A program made the translations under genes and the position numbers. The notes under the pieces are model-generated. The model saw only the letters and a program-made list of their open reading frames with translations, did not search any database and was not told where the DNA came from. A DNA stretch of 6,352 bases from Clostridiales bacterium (GTDB taxonomy: Bacteria; Bacillota; Clostridia; Peptostreptococcales; Natronincolaceae): assembly GCA_012800145.1 (NCBI GenBank), contig JAAZJW010000061.1, positions 1-6,352 of the forward strand. Direction: 5' to 3'. Positions 1-5,551 of this stretch are shown piece by piece. Every line of letters begins with the position of its first letter. Position 1 is the first letter of the stretch.

Positions 1-68
1 ATAGCGACAATTGCCACTATCATTGCGGATCTGTTCCTAGGCTTATTTTTCATCCTGTTTCTGGACAT
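1..68 (-). CDS. mreC: Probable MreC, N-terminal fragment cut by the window edge
   Basis: Only the first 22 codons are present. The frame opens with an ATG at 66-68 and stays open to the left edge. The peptide starts with a strongly basic stretch (Arg at 3, 5, 11 and 13, Lys at 7 and 9) and then turns hydrophobic (MIVAIVA). That is the layout expected of MreC, a bitopic protein with a short cytoplasmic tail, one membrane helix and a large external domain. MreC links the MreB filament to the wall-synthesis machinery. A GGTGAT Shine-Dalgarno site at 73-78 stands six bases from the ATG. The start is 13 bases downstream of the mreB stop. The identity rests mainly on position, since mreC follows mreB in most Firmicutes, and too little sequence is visible to confirm it by homology. 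Confidence 0.7.
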   Translation of the reverse strand, partial: MSRNRMKNKPRNRSAMIVAIVA

Positions 69-81
69 CTATATCACCAAC

Positions 82-1113
82 TTATCCCAATTTCTTGGGC
101 CTTATTAAAACCCTCCTCAGTGTATCTAATTCTTCTATTGTTTTTCCGGTGCCCATCACCACACAATTTAGAGGACCATCAGCGGTTTGCACGGGCATTC
201 CGGTTTCTTTTATTACCAGCTTATCCAGCCCATCCAGCAATGCACCGCCCCCTGTAAGCATTATACCTACTTCCATAATATCGGCCGCAAGTTCCGGTGG
301 GGTCTTTTCCAAAGTATATTTAATAGCTTCAATAATCTGACTAACAGGTTCTCTCAGGGCATCCATTATCTCAACCGATGTTATTTCCAAGGTTTTGGGT
401 AACCCAGAAACCAGATCCCTGCCCCTAATAAGCATTTTTTCTTCTTTGGATTTTGGAGATGCGGACCCGATCGTTACCTTCACTTCCTCAGCCGTTCTCT
501 CTCCAATCATTAGATTATATTCCCTTTTTATATACTGAACAATGGATTCATCCAGCTCGTCCCCACCGATTCTGATGGACTTAGCAGTTACAATACCCCC
601 GAGGGAAATGATAGCAACCTCCGTAGTGCCCCCTCCAATATCTACAACCATACTGCCTGTGGGTTCTCCTACAGGCAACCCGGCACCTATAGCCGCAGCC
701 ATAGGTTCTTCAATCAGATAGGCCTCCCTTGCACCTGCCTGTAAGGTAGCTTCCTCCACCGCCCTTTTTTCTACCTCGGTAACTCCGGAAGGAACACTGA
801 CAACCACCCTAGGCTGTATTAAGGATCTTCTGGAATATACTTTTTTAATAAAATATTTCAGCATACTTTGTGTTACATCGAAATCCGCAATTACTCCATC
901 TTTCATTGGTCTAATCGCAACTATATTACCCGGTGTCCTGCCAATCATTTTTTTTGCATCTTCACCTACAGATAGCACTGTTTTTGTATCATTTTGAATT
1001 GCAACCACTGAGGGCTCATTAAGTACAATACCTTTGCCCCTTACATAAACCAACGTATTTGCTGTTCCTAAATCAATCCCCATATCACGCGATAAAAATT
1101 TAAACACACCCAT
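82..1113 (-). CDS. mreB: Rod-shape-determining actin-like protein MreB
   Basis: MreB is a bacterial actin that forms membrane-bound filaments and guides lateral cell-wall synthesis in rod-shaped cells. The 343-residue length is normal for the family. The actin/HSP70 ATPase motifs are all visible: phosphate-1 loop DLGTANT at residues 14-20, the segment IEEPMAAAIG at 134-143 with the expected acidic residues, phosphate-2 loop DIGGGTTEVAI at 158-168, and the adenosine motif LTGGGALLDGL at 286-296. The ATG at 1113 has a strong site (AAGGAAGGAG) about eight bases upstream, so the start is secure. The gene begins 29 bases after the radC stop and is followed by probable mreC. This context favours MreB itself over the paralogues Mbl or MreBH, which usually sit elsewhere. 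No unusual residues were seen. Confidence 0.97.
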   Translation of the reverse strand: MGVFKFLSRDMGIDLGTANTLVYVRGKGIVLNEPSVVAIQNDTKTVLSVGEDAKKMIGRTPGNIVAIRPMKDGVIADFDVTQSMLKYFIKKVYSRRSLIQPRVVVSVPSGVTEVEKRAVEEATLQAGAREAYLIEEPMAAAIGAGLPVGEPTGSMVVDIGGGTTEVAIISLGGIVTAKSIRIGGDELDESIVQYIKREYNLMIGERTAEEVKVTIGSASPKSKEEKMLIRGRDLVSGLPKTLEITSVEIMDALREPVSQIIEAIKYTLEKTPPELAADIMEVGIMLTGGGALLDGLDKLVIKETGMPVQTADGPLNCVVMGTGKTIEELDTLRRVLIRPKKLG

Positions 1114-1142
1114 TTATAATGCTCCTTCCTTTTGCACAACAA

Positions 1143-1841
1143 TTATATTATTTCTTTTTCCTTCATACTAAAATAAACCCCGTCCCCTATGATTATATGA
1201 TCCAATACATTTATTCCGATAATAGACCCTGCTTCTATGAGCCTTTTTGTTATATTAATATCTTCCGTACTTGGTTTCGGGTCTCCGCTTGGGTGGTTAT
1301 GTGCCAATATTATAGCGGAACTGCTCCTTCTAATTGCTATATTGAATACCTCTCTAGGGTGGACAATTGAAGCATTCAGACTGCCCACCGATATGTTTTC
1401 TATAGAAATCACATTATTTTTAGTATTTAACAAAATAATATTAAACATTTCCTTATTTAGATATCTCATTTCTTCCATTAGTAAATTCCCCACATCCTCG
1501 GGGCCTTGTATTTTGTAATTATCCACATTTGTTGTAAGGGCTATACGTTTTCCAAGCTCCACAGCGGCTATAACCTGGGACGCTTTTGCCAAACCTACAC
1601 CCCTTATTTGCATCAGTTCCTCAATAGTGCAATCAGTAAGGGTTCTCAGTCCTTCACTGGACATATTTAATATCCCCCTTGCTAAATCAATTGCTGTCCT
1701 TTCCCTTGTCCCCGTGGATAATATGATCGCCAACAGTTCTGCATTAGACAAGCTTTGGCAACCATGGGTAAGCATTTTTTCCCTTGGGCGTTCACTTACA
1801 GGCATATTTTTTATGGTAATATATTCACAATAATTATTCAC
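1143..1841 (-). CDS. radC: RadC family JAMM/MPN-domain protein
   Basis: This 232-residue protein belongs to the RadC (UPF0758) family. The N-terminal part has the hallmark SERPREKML (residues 16-24) and SLSNAELLAIIL (30-41). A helix-hairpin-helix-like segment, IRGVGLAKA, lies at 79-87. The C-terminal JAMM metalloprotease-like domain has Glu164 in HPRE and a complete HxHx7Sx2D zinc motif with His181, His183, Ser191 and Asp194, so the putative metal site is intact. The biological role is unsettled: the original link of the name to DNA repair was traced to a recG allele, and no substrate is established. The start is GTG at 1839-1841, chosen because AGGGGTGG lies six bases upstream and the family normally has about ten residues before the NMPVSERPRE segment. 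An inner ATG at 1803-1805 is the alternative. It sits 28 bases after maf in the usual maf-radC-mreB order. Confidence 0.95.
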   Translation of the reverse strand: MNNYCEYITIKNMPVSERPREKMLTHGCQSLSNAELLAIILSTGTRERTAIDLARGILNMSSEGLRTLTDCTIEELMQIRGVGLAKASQVIAAVELGKRIALTTNVDNYKIQGPEDVGNLLMEEMRYLNKEMFNIILLNTKNNVISIENISVGSLNASIVHPREVFNIAIRRSSSAIILAHNHPSGDPKPSTEDINITKRLIEAGSIIGINVLDHIIIGDGVYFSMKEKEII

Positions 1842-1869
1842 GACAAGCCACCCCTAAAATTTTGAAATT

Positions 1870-2448
1870 CTAAAGAAAACTGATATTAAAGTTATTATAC
1901 AGTGCCATATTTAACCTGAACACCGGCAATCCAACAACGTTAAAATAATCACCCTCTATTTTTTCTATAAATAGGGAAGCCTTCCCTTGGATTCCATAGG
2001 CCCCGGCTTTATCAATATATTCATCAGTTGCAATATAACTTTGGATTTCTTTATCTCCTAATTTTTTAAAATATACCTTAGTACTTTCATGATCGATAAA
2101 TTGCTGATCTGTTAAACAATCTATTATTGCAAATCCGGTAATAACCCTGTGAACCCTGCCCGAAAGAAGTTTTAGCATTCTATATGCATCCTGTTCATTT
2201 TGGGGCTTGCCCAGTATTCCGTCACATTCTACAACCGTATCGGCTCCGATAACAATATAAGGCCCATTTAATTTGCCGGAAACATTTTTTGCTTTCAGAT
2301 AGGCAAAATGTTCAGCAATTTCTGTGGGAGAAAGTTGCTTGTCGATCCTTTCATCAATGTTACTGCTGATTACCCGAAAATCTATCCCCAAATTTTCGAG
2401 AATCTCTTTTCTTCTTGATGAATTAGATGCCAAAATTATTACCTTCAT
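1870..2448 (-). CDS. maf: Maf nucleoside triphosphate pyrophosphatase (probably dTTP/UTP type)
   Basis: Maf proteins hydrolyse canonical and modified nucleoside triphosphates to the monophosphate and pyrophosphate in the cytoplasm. The Bacillus homologue was first noticed as an inhibitor of septum formation when overproduced. The 192 residues match the family length. Visible motifs are ASNSSRRKEIL at 7-17 (substrate-binding arginines 12 and 13), Glu33, GADTVV at 68-73 with the presumed catalytic Asp70, GKP at 80-82, SGRVHRVITG at 96-105, DKAGAYGIQG at 146-155 and GDYFNVVGLP at 166-175. Arg13, Thr71 and the Gln of YGIQG fit the pyrimidine-preferring branch (E. coli YhdE type) better than the YceF branch. 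That assignment is inferred from remembered family positions. The ATG has an AGGTGA site overlapping the stop of the preceding gene, eight bases upstream, which suggests coupled translation. Confidence 0.95.
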   Translation of the reverse strand: MKVIILASNSSRRKEILENLGIDFRVISSNIDERIDKQLSPTEIAEHFAYLKAKNVSGKLNGPYIVIGADTVVECDGILGKPQNEQDAYRMLKLLSGRVHRVITGFAIIDCLTDQQFIDHESTKVYFKKLGDKEIQSYIATDEYIDKAGAYGIQGKASLFIEKIEGDYFNVVGLPVFRLNMALYNNFNISFL

Positions 2449-2452
2449 GTTT

Positions 2453-2458
2453 TCACCT
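2453..2458 (-). promoter_or_regulatory. Ribosome binding site of maf, overlapping the upstream stop codon
   Basis: The sequence AGGTGA lies four bases from the maf ATG, and its first two bases belong to the TAG stop codon of the DUF4321 gene. A ribosome finishing the upstream gene therefore ends on the maf initiation site. This arrangement usually indicates translational coupling. The overlap is seen directly, and coupling is inferred. Confidence 0.65.
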
Positions 2459-2705
2459 ACAACCTATTAAATATAATTAAAGATAATAAAAGTCCAATCA
2501 GGCCGGTAACGTTGGCCTTAAACAGCAAAGTTATTTGAAAATAAATAACCCCCAGGTTAACTTCTATGTTATTTAACCCCAGATGTTCGGGTCCATAACT
2601 CAAAAAAGGAACCGCATCACCAAAAAAATTACCTATTAAACTGCCCAAAACAACTCCTGTAATAACAAATAATACCAACAGCCAGGAATTTTTGTTCCTT
2701 CTCAT
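2457..2705 (-). CDS. DUF4321 family small membrane protein
   Basis: This is a short membrane protein of unknown function. It matches the DUF4321 pattern known from Clostridia: a basic N-terminus followed by NSWLL, a glycine-rich first membrane helix (LLVLFVITGVVLGSLIG), the central PFLSYGPEHLGL segment, an NLGVIYFQITLLFKAN segment, and a second helix ending in a short basic tail (LLLSLIIFNRL). The chosen ATG at 2703-2705 gives 82 residues and has GAGGG six bases upstream. An in-frame ATG at 2709-2711 adds two residues, but that GAGGG touches it directly, leaving only a distant AGGA. The gene lies between the Gx-family gene (stop at 2723) and maf (start at 2448), so it is co-transcribed with the cell-elongation cluster. 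No catalytic residues are apparent, and a role at the envelope is only a guess from context. Confidence 0.85.
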   Translation of the reverse strand: MRRNKNSWLLVLFVITGVVLGSLIGNFFGDAVPFLSYGPEHLGLNNIEVNLGVIYFQITLLFKANVTGLIGLLLSLIIFNRL

Positions 2706-2711
2706 TTTCAT

Positions 2712-2716
2712 CCCTC
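2712..2716 (-). promoter_or_regulatory. Ribosome binding site deciding the DUF4321 start
   Basis: GAGGG stands six bases before the ATG at 2703-2705 but directly abuts the in-frame ATG at 2709-2711. The spacing therefore favours the inner start. An AGGA at 2721-2724, overlapping the TAG stop of the Gx-family gene, could serve the outer ATG at a spacing of nine bases, so the outer start is not excluded. Confidence 0.5.
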
Positions 2717-2722
2717 ATTTTC

Positions 2723-3244
2723 CTAGGTTCTGATTATATAGTCTGCATTGGTCTTAGTTTTGCTCAGGGTGTAATTTGCTGTAAGTCCGATAAATATTCC
2801 TGTGAAAATACTTGTTAGGGTTAATACAGGCAAGTAAGTAAATATTTTAGGATTTTTGATAATGATACTAGCTACCGTCAGCTGTGCTATATTATGTCCA
2901 AGGGCCCCGAAAACACTCACTCCTATTAGACTGAAGTATTTTCTAAAAAATCTATATATAATCCACATCAGAAGTGTGCTGACAAATGCTCCTGATATAC
3001 TGTATATTGTGGAAATTGCAACACCCGATGCAATTCCCCCAATAAAACTTCTCAACAGATTGACGGTTAAAGCATATTTTATCCCATATATAGCCAACGT
3101 AATTAACCCAACAATATTGGCCAGTCCCAGTTTTGCCCCCGGTGCAAAAGCAGTAAACAGGTTGGGTATTACCGATTCAATAATATGAAGCCCTAATCCT
3201 ACAGAAGTTAGCATAGCTAAATGTATCATTTTTTTTGTATTCAT
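2723..3244 (-). CDS. Gx transporter family membrane protein (Hpre_diP_synt_I family)
   Basis: This polytopic membrane protein matches the family usually labelled 'Gx transporter' or 'heptaprenyl diphosphate synthase component I'. With the ATG at 3242-3244 it has 173 residues. Family hallmarks are LHIIESVIPN early in the first helix, the PGAKLGLANIVGL segment, a LLRSFIGGIASG segment, the IYSISGAFVS helix, and GVSVFGALGHNIAQL followed by YLPVLTLTSIFTGIFIGL. About five to six hydrophobic helices are visible. It has no aspartate-rich prenyltransferase motif, so an enzyme role in prenyl synthesis is not supported, and the old name appears misleading. The frame extends upstream to a TTG at 3293-3295, but the promoter at 3300-3328 would start the transcript about there, so translation from that TTG is unlikely. 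No clear Shine-Dalgarno site precedes the ATG. The gene is first in the operon leading into maf-radC-mreB. Its substrate is unknown. Confidence 0.85.
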   Translation of the reverse strand: MNTKKMIHLAMLTSVGLGLHIIESVIPNLFTAFAPGAKLGLANIVGLITLAIYGIKYALTVNLLRSFIGGIASGVAISTIYSISGAFVSTLLMWIIYRFFRKYFSLIGVSVFGALGHNIAQLTVASIIIKNPKIFTYLPVLTLTSIFTGIFIGLTANYTLSKTKTNADYIIRT

Positions 3245-3299
3245 AAGTAGATTACACACTTTCCCTAAAATAATAAATTTGATTTCGGCCCCCAAACAA

Positions 3300-3328
3300 A
3301 TTATACACTATTAATATTTTAACGACAA
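3300..3328 (-). promoter_or_regulatory. Sigma-A-type promoter for the Gx-DUF4321-maf-radC-mreB operon
   Basis: On the minus strand a TTGTCG (-35, 3323-3328) is followed by a 17-base AT-rich spacer and a perfect TATAAT (-10, 3300-3305). The expected transcript start is about 3293, which leaves a leader of roughly 49 bases before the ATG at 3244. The -35 box matches the TTGACA consensus at four of six positions. This is the best promoter candidate in the window and lies in the only sizeable intergenic gap. A weaker pair (TAGACT at 3388-3393, 16-base spacer, TATATT at 3366-3371) lies further upstream and might be a second start. Confidence 0.65.
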
Positions 3329-3447
3329 TAAGTCCGGTTATTTAAACCCTAATTTAAAAATTCGTAATATAAAATCGGCACATTAAAAGTCTATCATTAT
3401 ATGTTTTAATATACAAGTGATTGGTTCTTTATATTTAACAATAATAT

Positions 3448-3473
3448 TAAGGAGCTTTTTGGAAAGCTCCTCA
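3448..3473 (-). terminator. Hairpin terminator after rnfB
   Basis: A perfect eight-base stem, GGAGCTTT (3463-3470 read on the minus strand) and AAAGCTCC (3451-3458), encloses a four-base CCAA loop. The stem extends to eleven pairs with one G-T wobble. On the minus strand it is followed by a U-rich but interrupted tail (TTAATATTATTG), and on the plus strand by ATTTTGTT, so it could work in both directions. It begins 24 bases after the rnfB stop codon and lies upstream of the next promoter, which marks it as the end of the rnf transcript. The tail is not a pure U run, so some readthrough into the next operon is possible. Confidence 0.75.
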
Positions 3474-3496
3474 TTTTGTTACCTTAAAATTTAATT

Positions 3497-4318
3497 TTAT
3501 AAACCAAGCCTCTGTTTTATTTCCAGATTACCTTCGATTGCCTTTGTGGGACACTTTTCAACACATGTGAAACAATTGGTACAGTTGTCATAATTAATAA
3601 ATGCCAGATTATTTTCAAACTCAATTGTATTTGTTGGACAGTTTTTAACACAAATTCTGCATCCGATACATCCAACTTCACATATTCCCCTGACTATTTT
3701 TCCGGGATCCTTGTTATTACATGTAATAACAACGCTTTGTTTATAAGGTACCCAGTCTATTACATTTTTAGGACATACCTCTATACATTTCCCACAAGCA
3801 GTACATTTTTCAGGATCTATCCTTGCAACTCCCTGCACTATCTCGATTGCTCCGAACTGACACGCCTCCACGCATGAACCCAGTCCCAAGCATCCATATG
3901 GGCAGGCCTTGCTCCCGCCTTGAACAGCCGCAGCTGCCACACAATCCTGAATTCCTTCATATTGAAATTTTTCCCCACATTTTGTTATATCGCCGTCACA
4001 GAGAACCTTAGCTACCTTTTTATCCTGGGCATCGGCTTTCACACCCATAATTTCCCCTATTTTTGCAGCAACATCCGCACCGCCAACAGGGCAACCATTC
4101 ACCGGTGCCTTGCCTTCCGCAATAGCACTTGCAAGCCCGTCACATCCCGGATAACCACAAGCTCCGCAGTTTGCTCCCGGAAGAACGTTTCTAATTTCAG
4201 TGACCCTTTCATCAACCTCAACAGCAAATTTTTGGGATGCATAGGCCAGACCTGCGCCAAATATTAAGCCCATTCCTCCAAGACTTATTATGGGATCTAA
4301 AATTGTTCTGAAATCCAT
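3497..4318 (-). CDS. rnfB: Rnf complex subunit RnfB (iron-sulfur protein)
   Basis: RnfB is the cytoplasmic-facing iron-sulfur subunit thought to accept electrons from reduced ferredoxin in the Rnf ferredoxin:NAD+ oxidoreductase. The 273-residue protein starts with a membrane helix (about residues 8-27). A four-cysteine Fe-S domain follows (Cys51, 54, 59, 76; NCGACGYPGCDG). A first ferredoxin-like pair has the variant CX3CX5CX3C motif (Cys139, 143, 149, 153) and a standard motif (Cys172, 175, 178, 182). A second pair has Cys217, 220, 223, 227 and Cys246, 249, 252, 256. This predicts at least five [4Fe-4S] clusters. Five further cysteines (107, 114, 126, 200, 213) are left over. The ATG is preceded by AAGGGGTGA with good spacing, and that site overlaps the rnfA stop, 12 bases upstream. 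It is the last gene of the operon. Two ferredoxin modules behind the Fe-S domain are typical of clostridial RnfB and unlike the shorter core of the enterobacterial protein. Confidence 0.97.
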   Translation of the reverse strand: MDFRTILDPIISLGGMGLIFGAGLAYASQKFAVEVDERVTEIRNVLPGANCGACGYPGCDGLASAIAEGKAPVNGCPVGGADVAAKIGEIMGVKADAQDKKVAKVLCDGDITKCGEKFQYEGIQDCVAAAAVQGGSKACPYGCLGLGSCVEACQFGAIEIVQGVARIDPEKCTACGKCIEVCPKNVIDWVPYKQSVVITCNNKDPGKIVRGICEVGCIGCRICVKNCPTNTIEFENNLAFINYDNCTNCFTCVEKCPTKAIEGNLEIKQRLGL

Positions 4319-4330
4319 ATAATCACCCCT

Positions 4331-4903
4331 TTACACTAATCCAGCGAAACCTAGGAATGCCAATGACATTAAACTTGCAGTAAACAATGCAATCGGAAAT
4401 CCTTTAAAAGCTTCAGGAATATTTGATAATTCTAGACGCTCCCTAATTCCGGCAAATAGTACAATTGCCAAACCAAAACCAATTGCCGATGCTGCTGAGT
4501 TAACAGTTGTTTCCAGTAAACCAAACTCTTCCTTAATATTTAAAATTGATACTCCCAGCACCGCACAGTTGGTAGTTATGAGTGGTAAATATATGCCTAG
4601 TGACTGATATAGGGTAGGACTGAATTTCTGTATAACCATCTCTACAAACTGGACCAATGCAGCTATTACAAGAATAAATGTGACTGTCTGCATATATCCC
4701 AACCCTAATTTTTCTAAAACGTATGTTTGTGCTAACCAGGTTATTACTCCTGCCAGGGTCATAACAAAGGTAACCGCCATACTCATACCGAAAGCAGTTT
4801 CCACCTGTTTAGAAACCCCCAAAAACGGACATATTCCCAGTATACGCGATAATACATAGTTATTTATTAATATACCGCTGATTATTATGACAAATAAAGA
4901 CAC
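4331..4903 (-). CDS. rnfA: Rnf complex membrane subunit RnfA
   Basis: RnfA is one of two homologous six-helix membrane subunits (RnfA and RnfE, related to NqrE and NqrD) that sit in opposite orientation at the core of the complex. Family hallmarks are INNYVLSRILGICPFLGVS near the N-terminus and LPLITTNCAVLG in the middle. The cysteine in each motif corresponds to the residues known in Nqr and Rnf to hold a [2Fe-2S] cluster between the two subunits. The frame can be opened at GTG 4910-4912 (193 residues), but a G-rich Shine-Dalgarno site directly abuts that codon. The same site is six bases, counted from the end of its GGTG, from the GTG at 4901-4903. That spacing matches its neighbours and the usual family N-terminus, so the 190-residue form is preferred. 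A TTG at 4904-4906 is also possible. It follows rnfE by 18 bases and precedes rnfB by 12. Confidence 0.95.
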   Translation of the reverse strand: MSLFVIIISGILINNYVLSRILGICPFLGVSKQVETAFGMSMAVTFVMTLAGVITWLAQTYVLEKLGLGYMQTVTFILVIAALVQFVEMVIQKFSPTLYQSLGIYLPLITTNCAVLGVSILNIKEEFGLLETTVNSAASAIGFGLAIVLFAGIRERLELSNIPEAFKGFPIALFTASLMSLAFLGFAGLV

Positions 4904-4908
4904 CAACT

Positions 4909-4918
4909 CCACCCCCCT
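4909..4918 (-). promoter_or_regulatory. Ribosome binding site that decides the rnfA start
   Basis: AGGGGGGTGG on the minus strand resembles the GGTGA-type sites used before rnfB, rnfE, radC and maf. In those genes five to seven bases separate the GGTG from the start codon. Applying the same distance points to the GTG at 4901-4903 and rules against the GTG at 4910-4912, which lies inside the site itself. Confidence 0.55.
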
Positions 4919-4921
4919 AAT

Positions 4922-5521
4922 TTAAACACTTGCCTTCTTAGCTGTGAAAATCGAAAAAATGGCAAGAAGTATACCTAGAACCAAAAAACCCCCTGCAGGT
5001 TGAACTATAATAGACATCGGTTCAAAACTTCCCCACATAACCGTTTTTCCGAAAACTGAACCTGCTCCGAACAGTTCCCTGATAACTCCAAGAATTGTGA
5101 GAGCCAAGGTAAAGCCGAGCCCGTTACTCAAACCATCAACCGCAGAACTAAAAACTGAATTTTTAAATGCAAATGCCTCAGCCCTAGCTAAAATAATACA
5201 GTTAACAACGATCAGTGGCAAAAATATACCGAGCGCTTCATACAGAGGCGTGAAAAATGCCTGCACAATCATTTCTATTATTGTTACGAATGTTGCAATT
5301 ACAACGATAAAAATAGGAATTCTGATCTCATCAGGCGTCGCCTTCCTGAGCATAGAAATTACTATATTAGAACCGATCAATACAGCTGTAGCCGCAAGGC
5401 CCATTCCAAATCCGTTTACAGCAGAATTTGATACAGCAAGAGTAGGACACATCCCTATTACCTGTACAAATGTAGGATTGTTAAAAATTATCCCGTCCAT
5501 AAACACTCTTCTGTTATTCAT
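4922..5521 (-). CDS. rnfE: Rnf complex membrane subunit RnfE
   Basis: RnfE is the partner of RnfA in the membrane core of the ferredoxin:NAD+ oxidoreductase. The 199 residues carry the family signature: GIIFNNPTFVQVIGMCPTLA near residues 10-29 with Cys25, the AVNGFGMGLAATAVLIGSN helix, IRIPIFIVVIATFVTIIEM, and LPLIVVNCIILARAEAFA with Cys108. Cys25 and Cys108 are the expected ligands that pair with the RnfA cysteines for the membrane [2Fe-2S] cluster. The C-terminal region has the usual GLGFTLALTILGVIRELFG and QPAGGFLVLG segments. The ATG has GGGGGTGA upstream at good spacing. The gene starts 30 bases after rnfG ends. The order G-E-A-B is the standard clostridial one. No missing key residues were seen. 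It is distinguished from NqrD by the surrounding RnfB and RnfA rather than by sequence alone. Confidence 0.96.
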   Translation of the reverse strand: MNNRRVFMDGIIFNNPTFVQVIGMCPTLAVSNSAVNGFGMGLAATAVLIGSNIVISMLRKATPDEIRIPIFIVVIATFVTIIEMIVQAFFTPLYEALGIFLPLIVVNCIILARAEAFAFKNSVFSSAVDGLSNGLGFTLALTILGVIRELFGAGSVFGKTVMWGSFEPMSIIVQPAGGFLVLGILLAIFSIFTAKKASV

Positions 5522-5551
5522 AAACTCACCCCCGAAACTATAATTTATATG

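Noticed and set aside
2856..3188. A 110-codon plus-strand open frame opposite the Gx-family gene
   Set aside because: It is a shadow of the membrane protein's hydrophobic codons on the opposite strand, with no independent support.
2723..3244. Heptaprenyl diphosphate synthase activity for the Gx-family protein
   Set aside because: The protein is a small polytopic membrane protein with no DDxxD-type motif and no neighbouring component II or menaquinone genes. The name appears to be an inherited label.
3421..3441. A Rex-like redox operator (TTGTTAA half-site) between the rnf terminator and the next promoter
   Set aside because: Only one half-site matches. The other half (AACCAA) is displaced and does not give the TTGTTAA-N4-TTAACAA arrangement, and the site is about 130 bases from the promoter.
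3245..3496. A small gene, RNA gene or riboswitch in the intergenic region
   Set aside because: The region is AT-rich, has only short frames without ribosome binding sites, and beyond the terminator hairpin and promoter shows no conserved-looking stem structure.
3823..4267. Two overlapping plus-strand open frames opposite rnfB
   Set aside because: Both lie inside rnfB, have low-complexity composition produced by its antisense, and match no known family.
5097..5543. A 148-codon open frame on the plus strand opposite rnfE
   Set aside because: It is the antisense shadow of a well-conserved membrane gene. It has no ribosome binding site or recognisable family and lies wholly over rnfE and the junction with rnfG.
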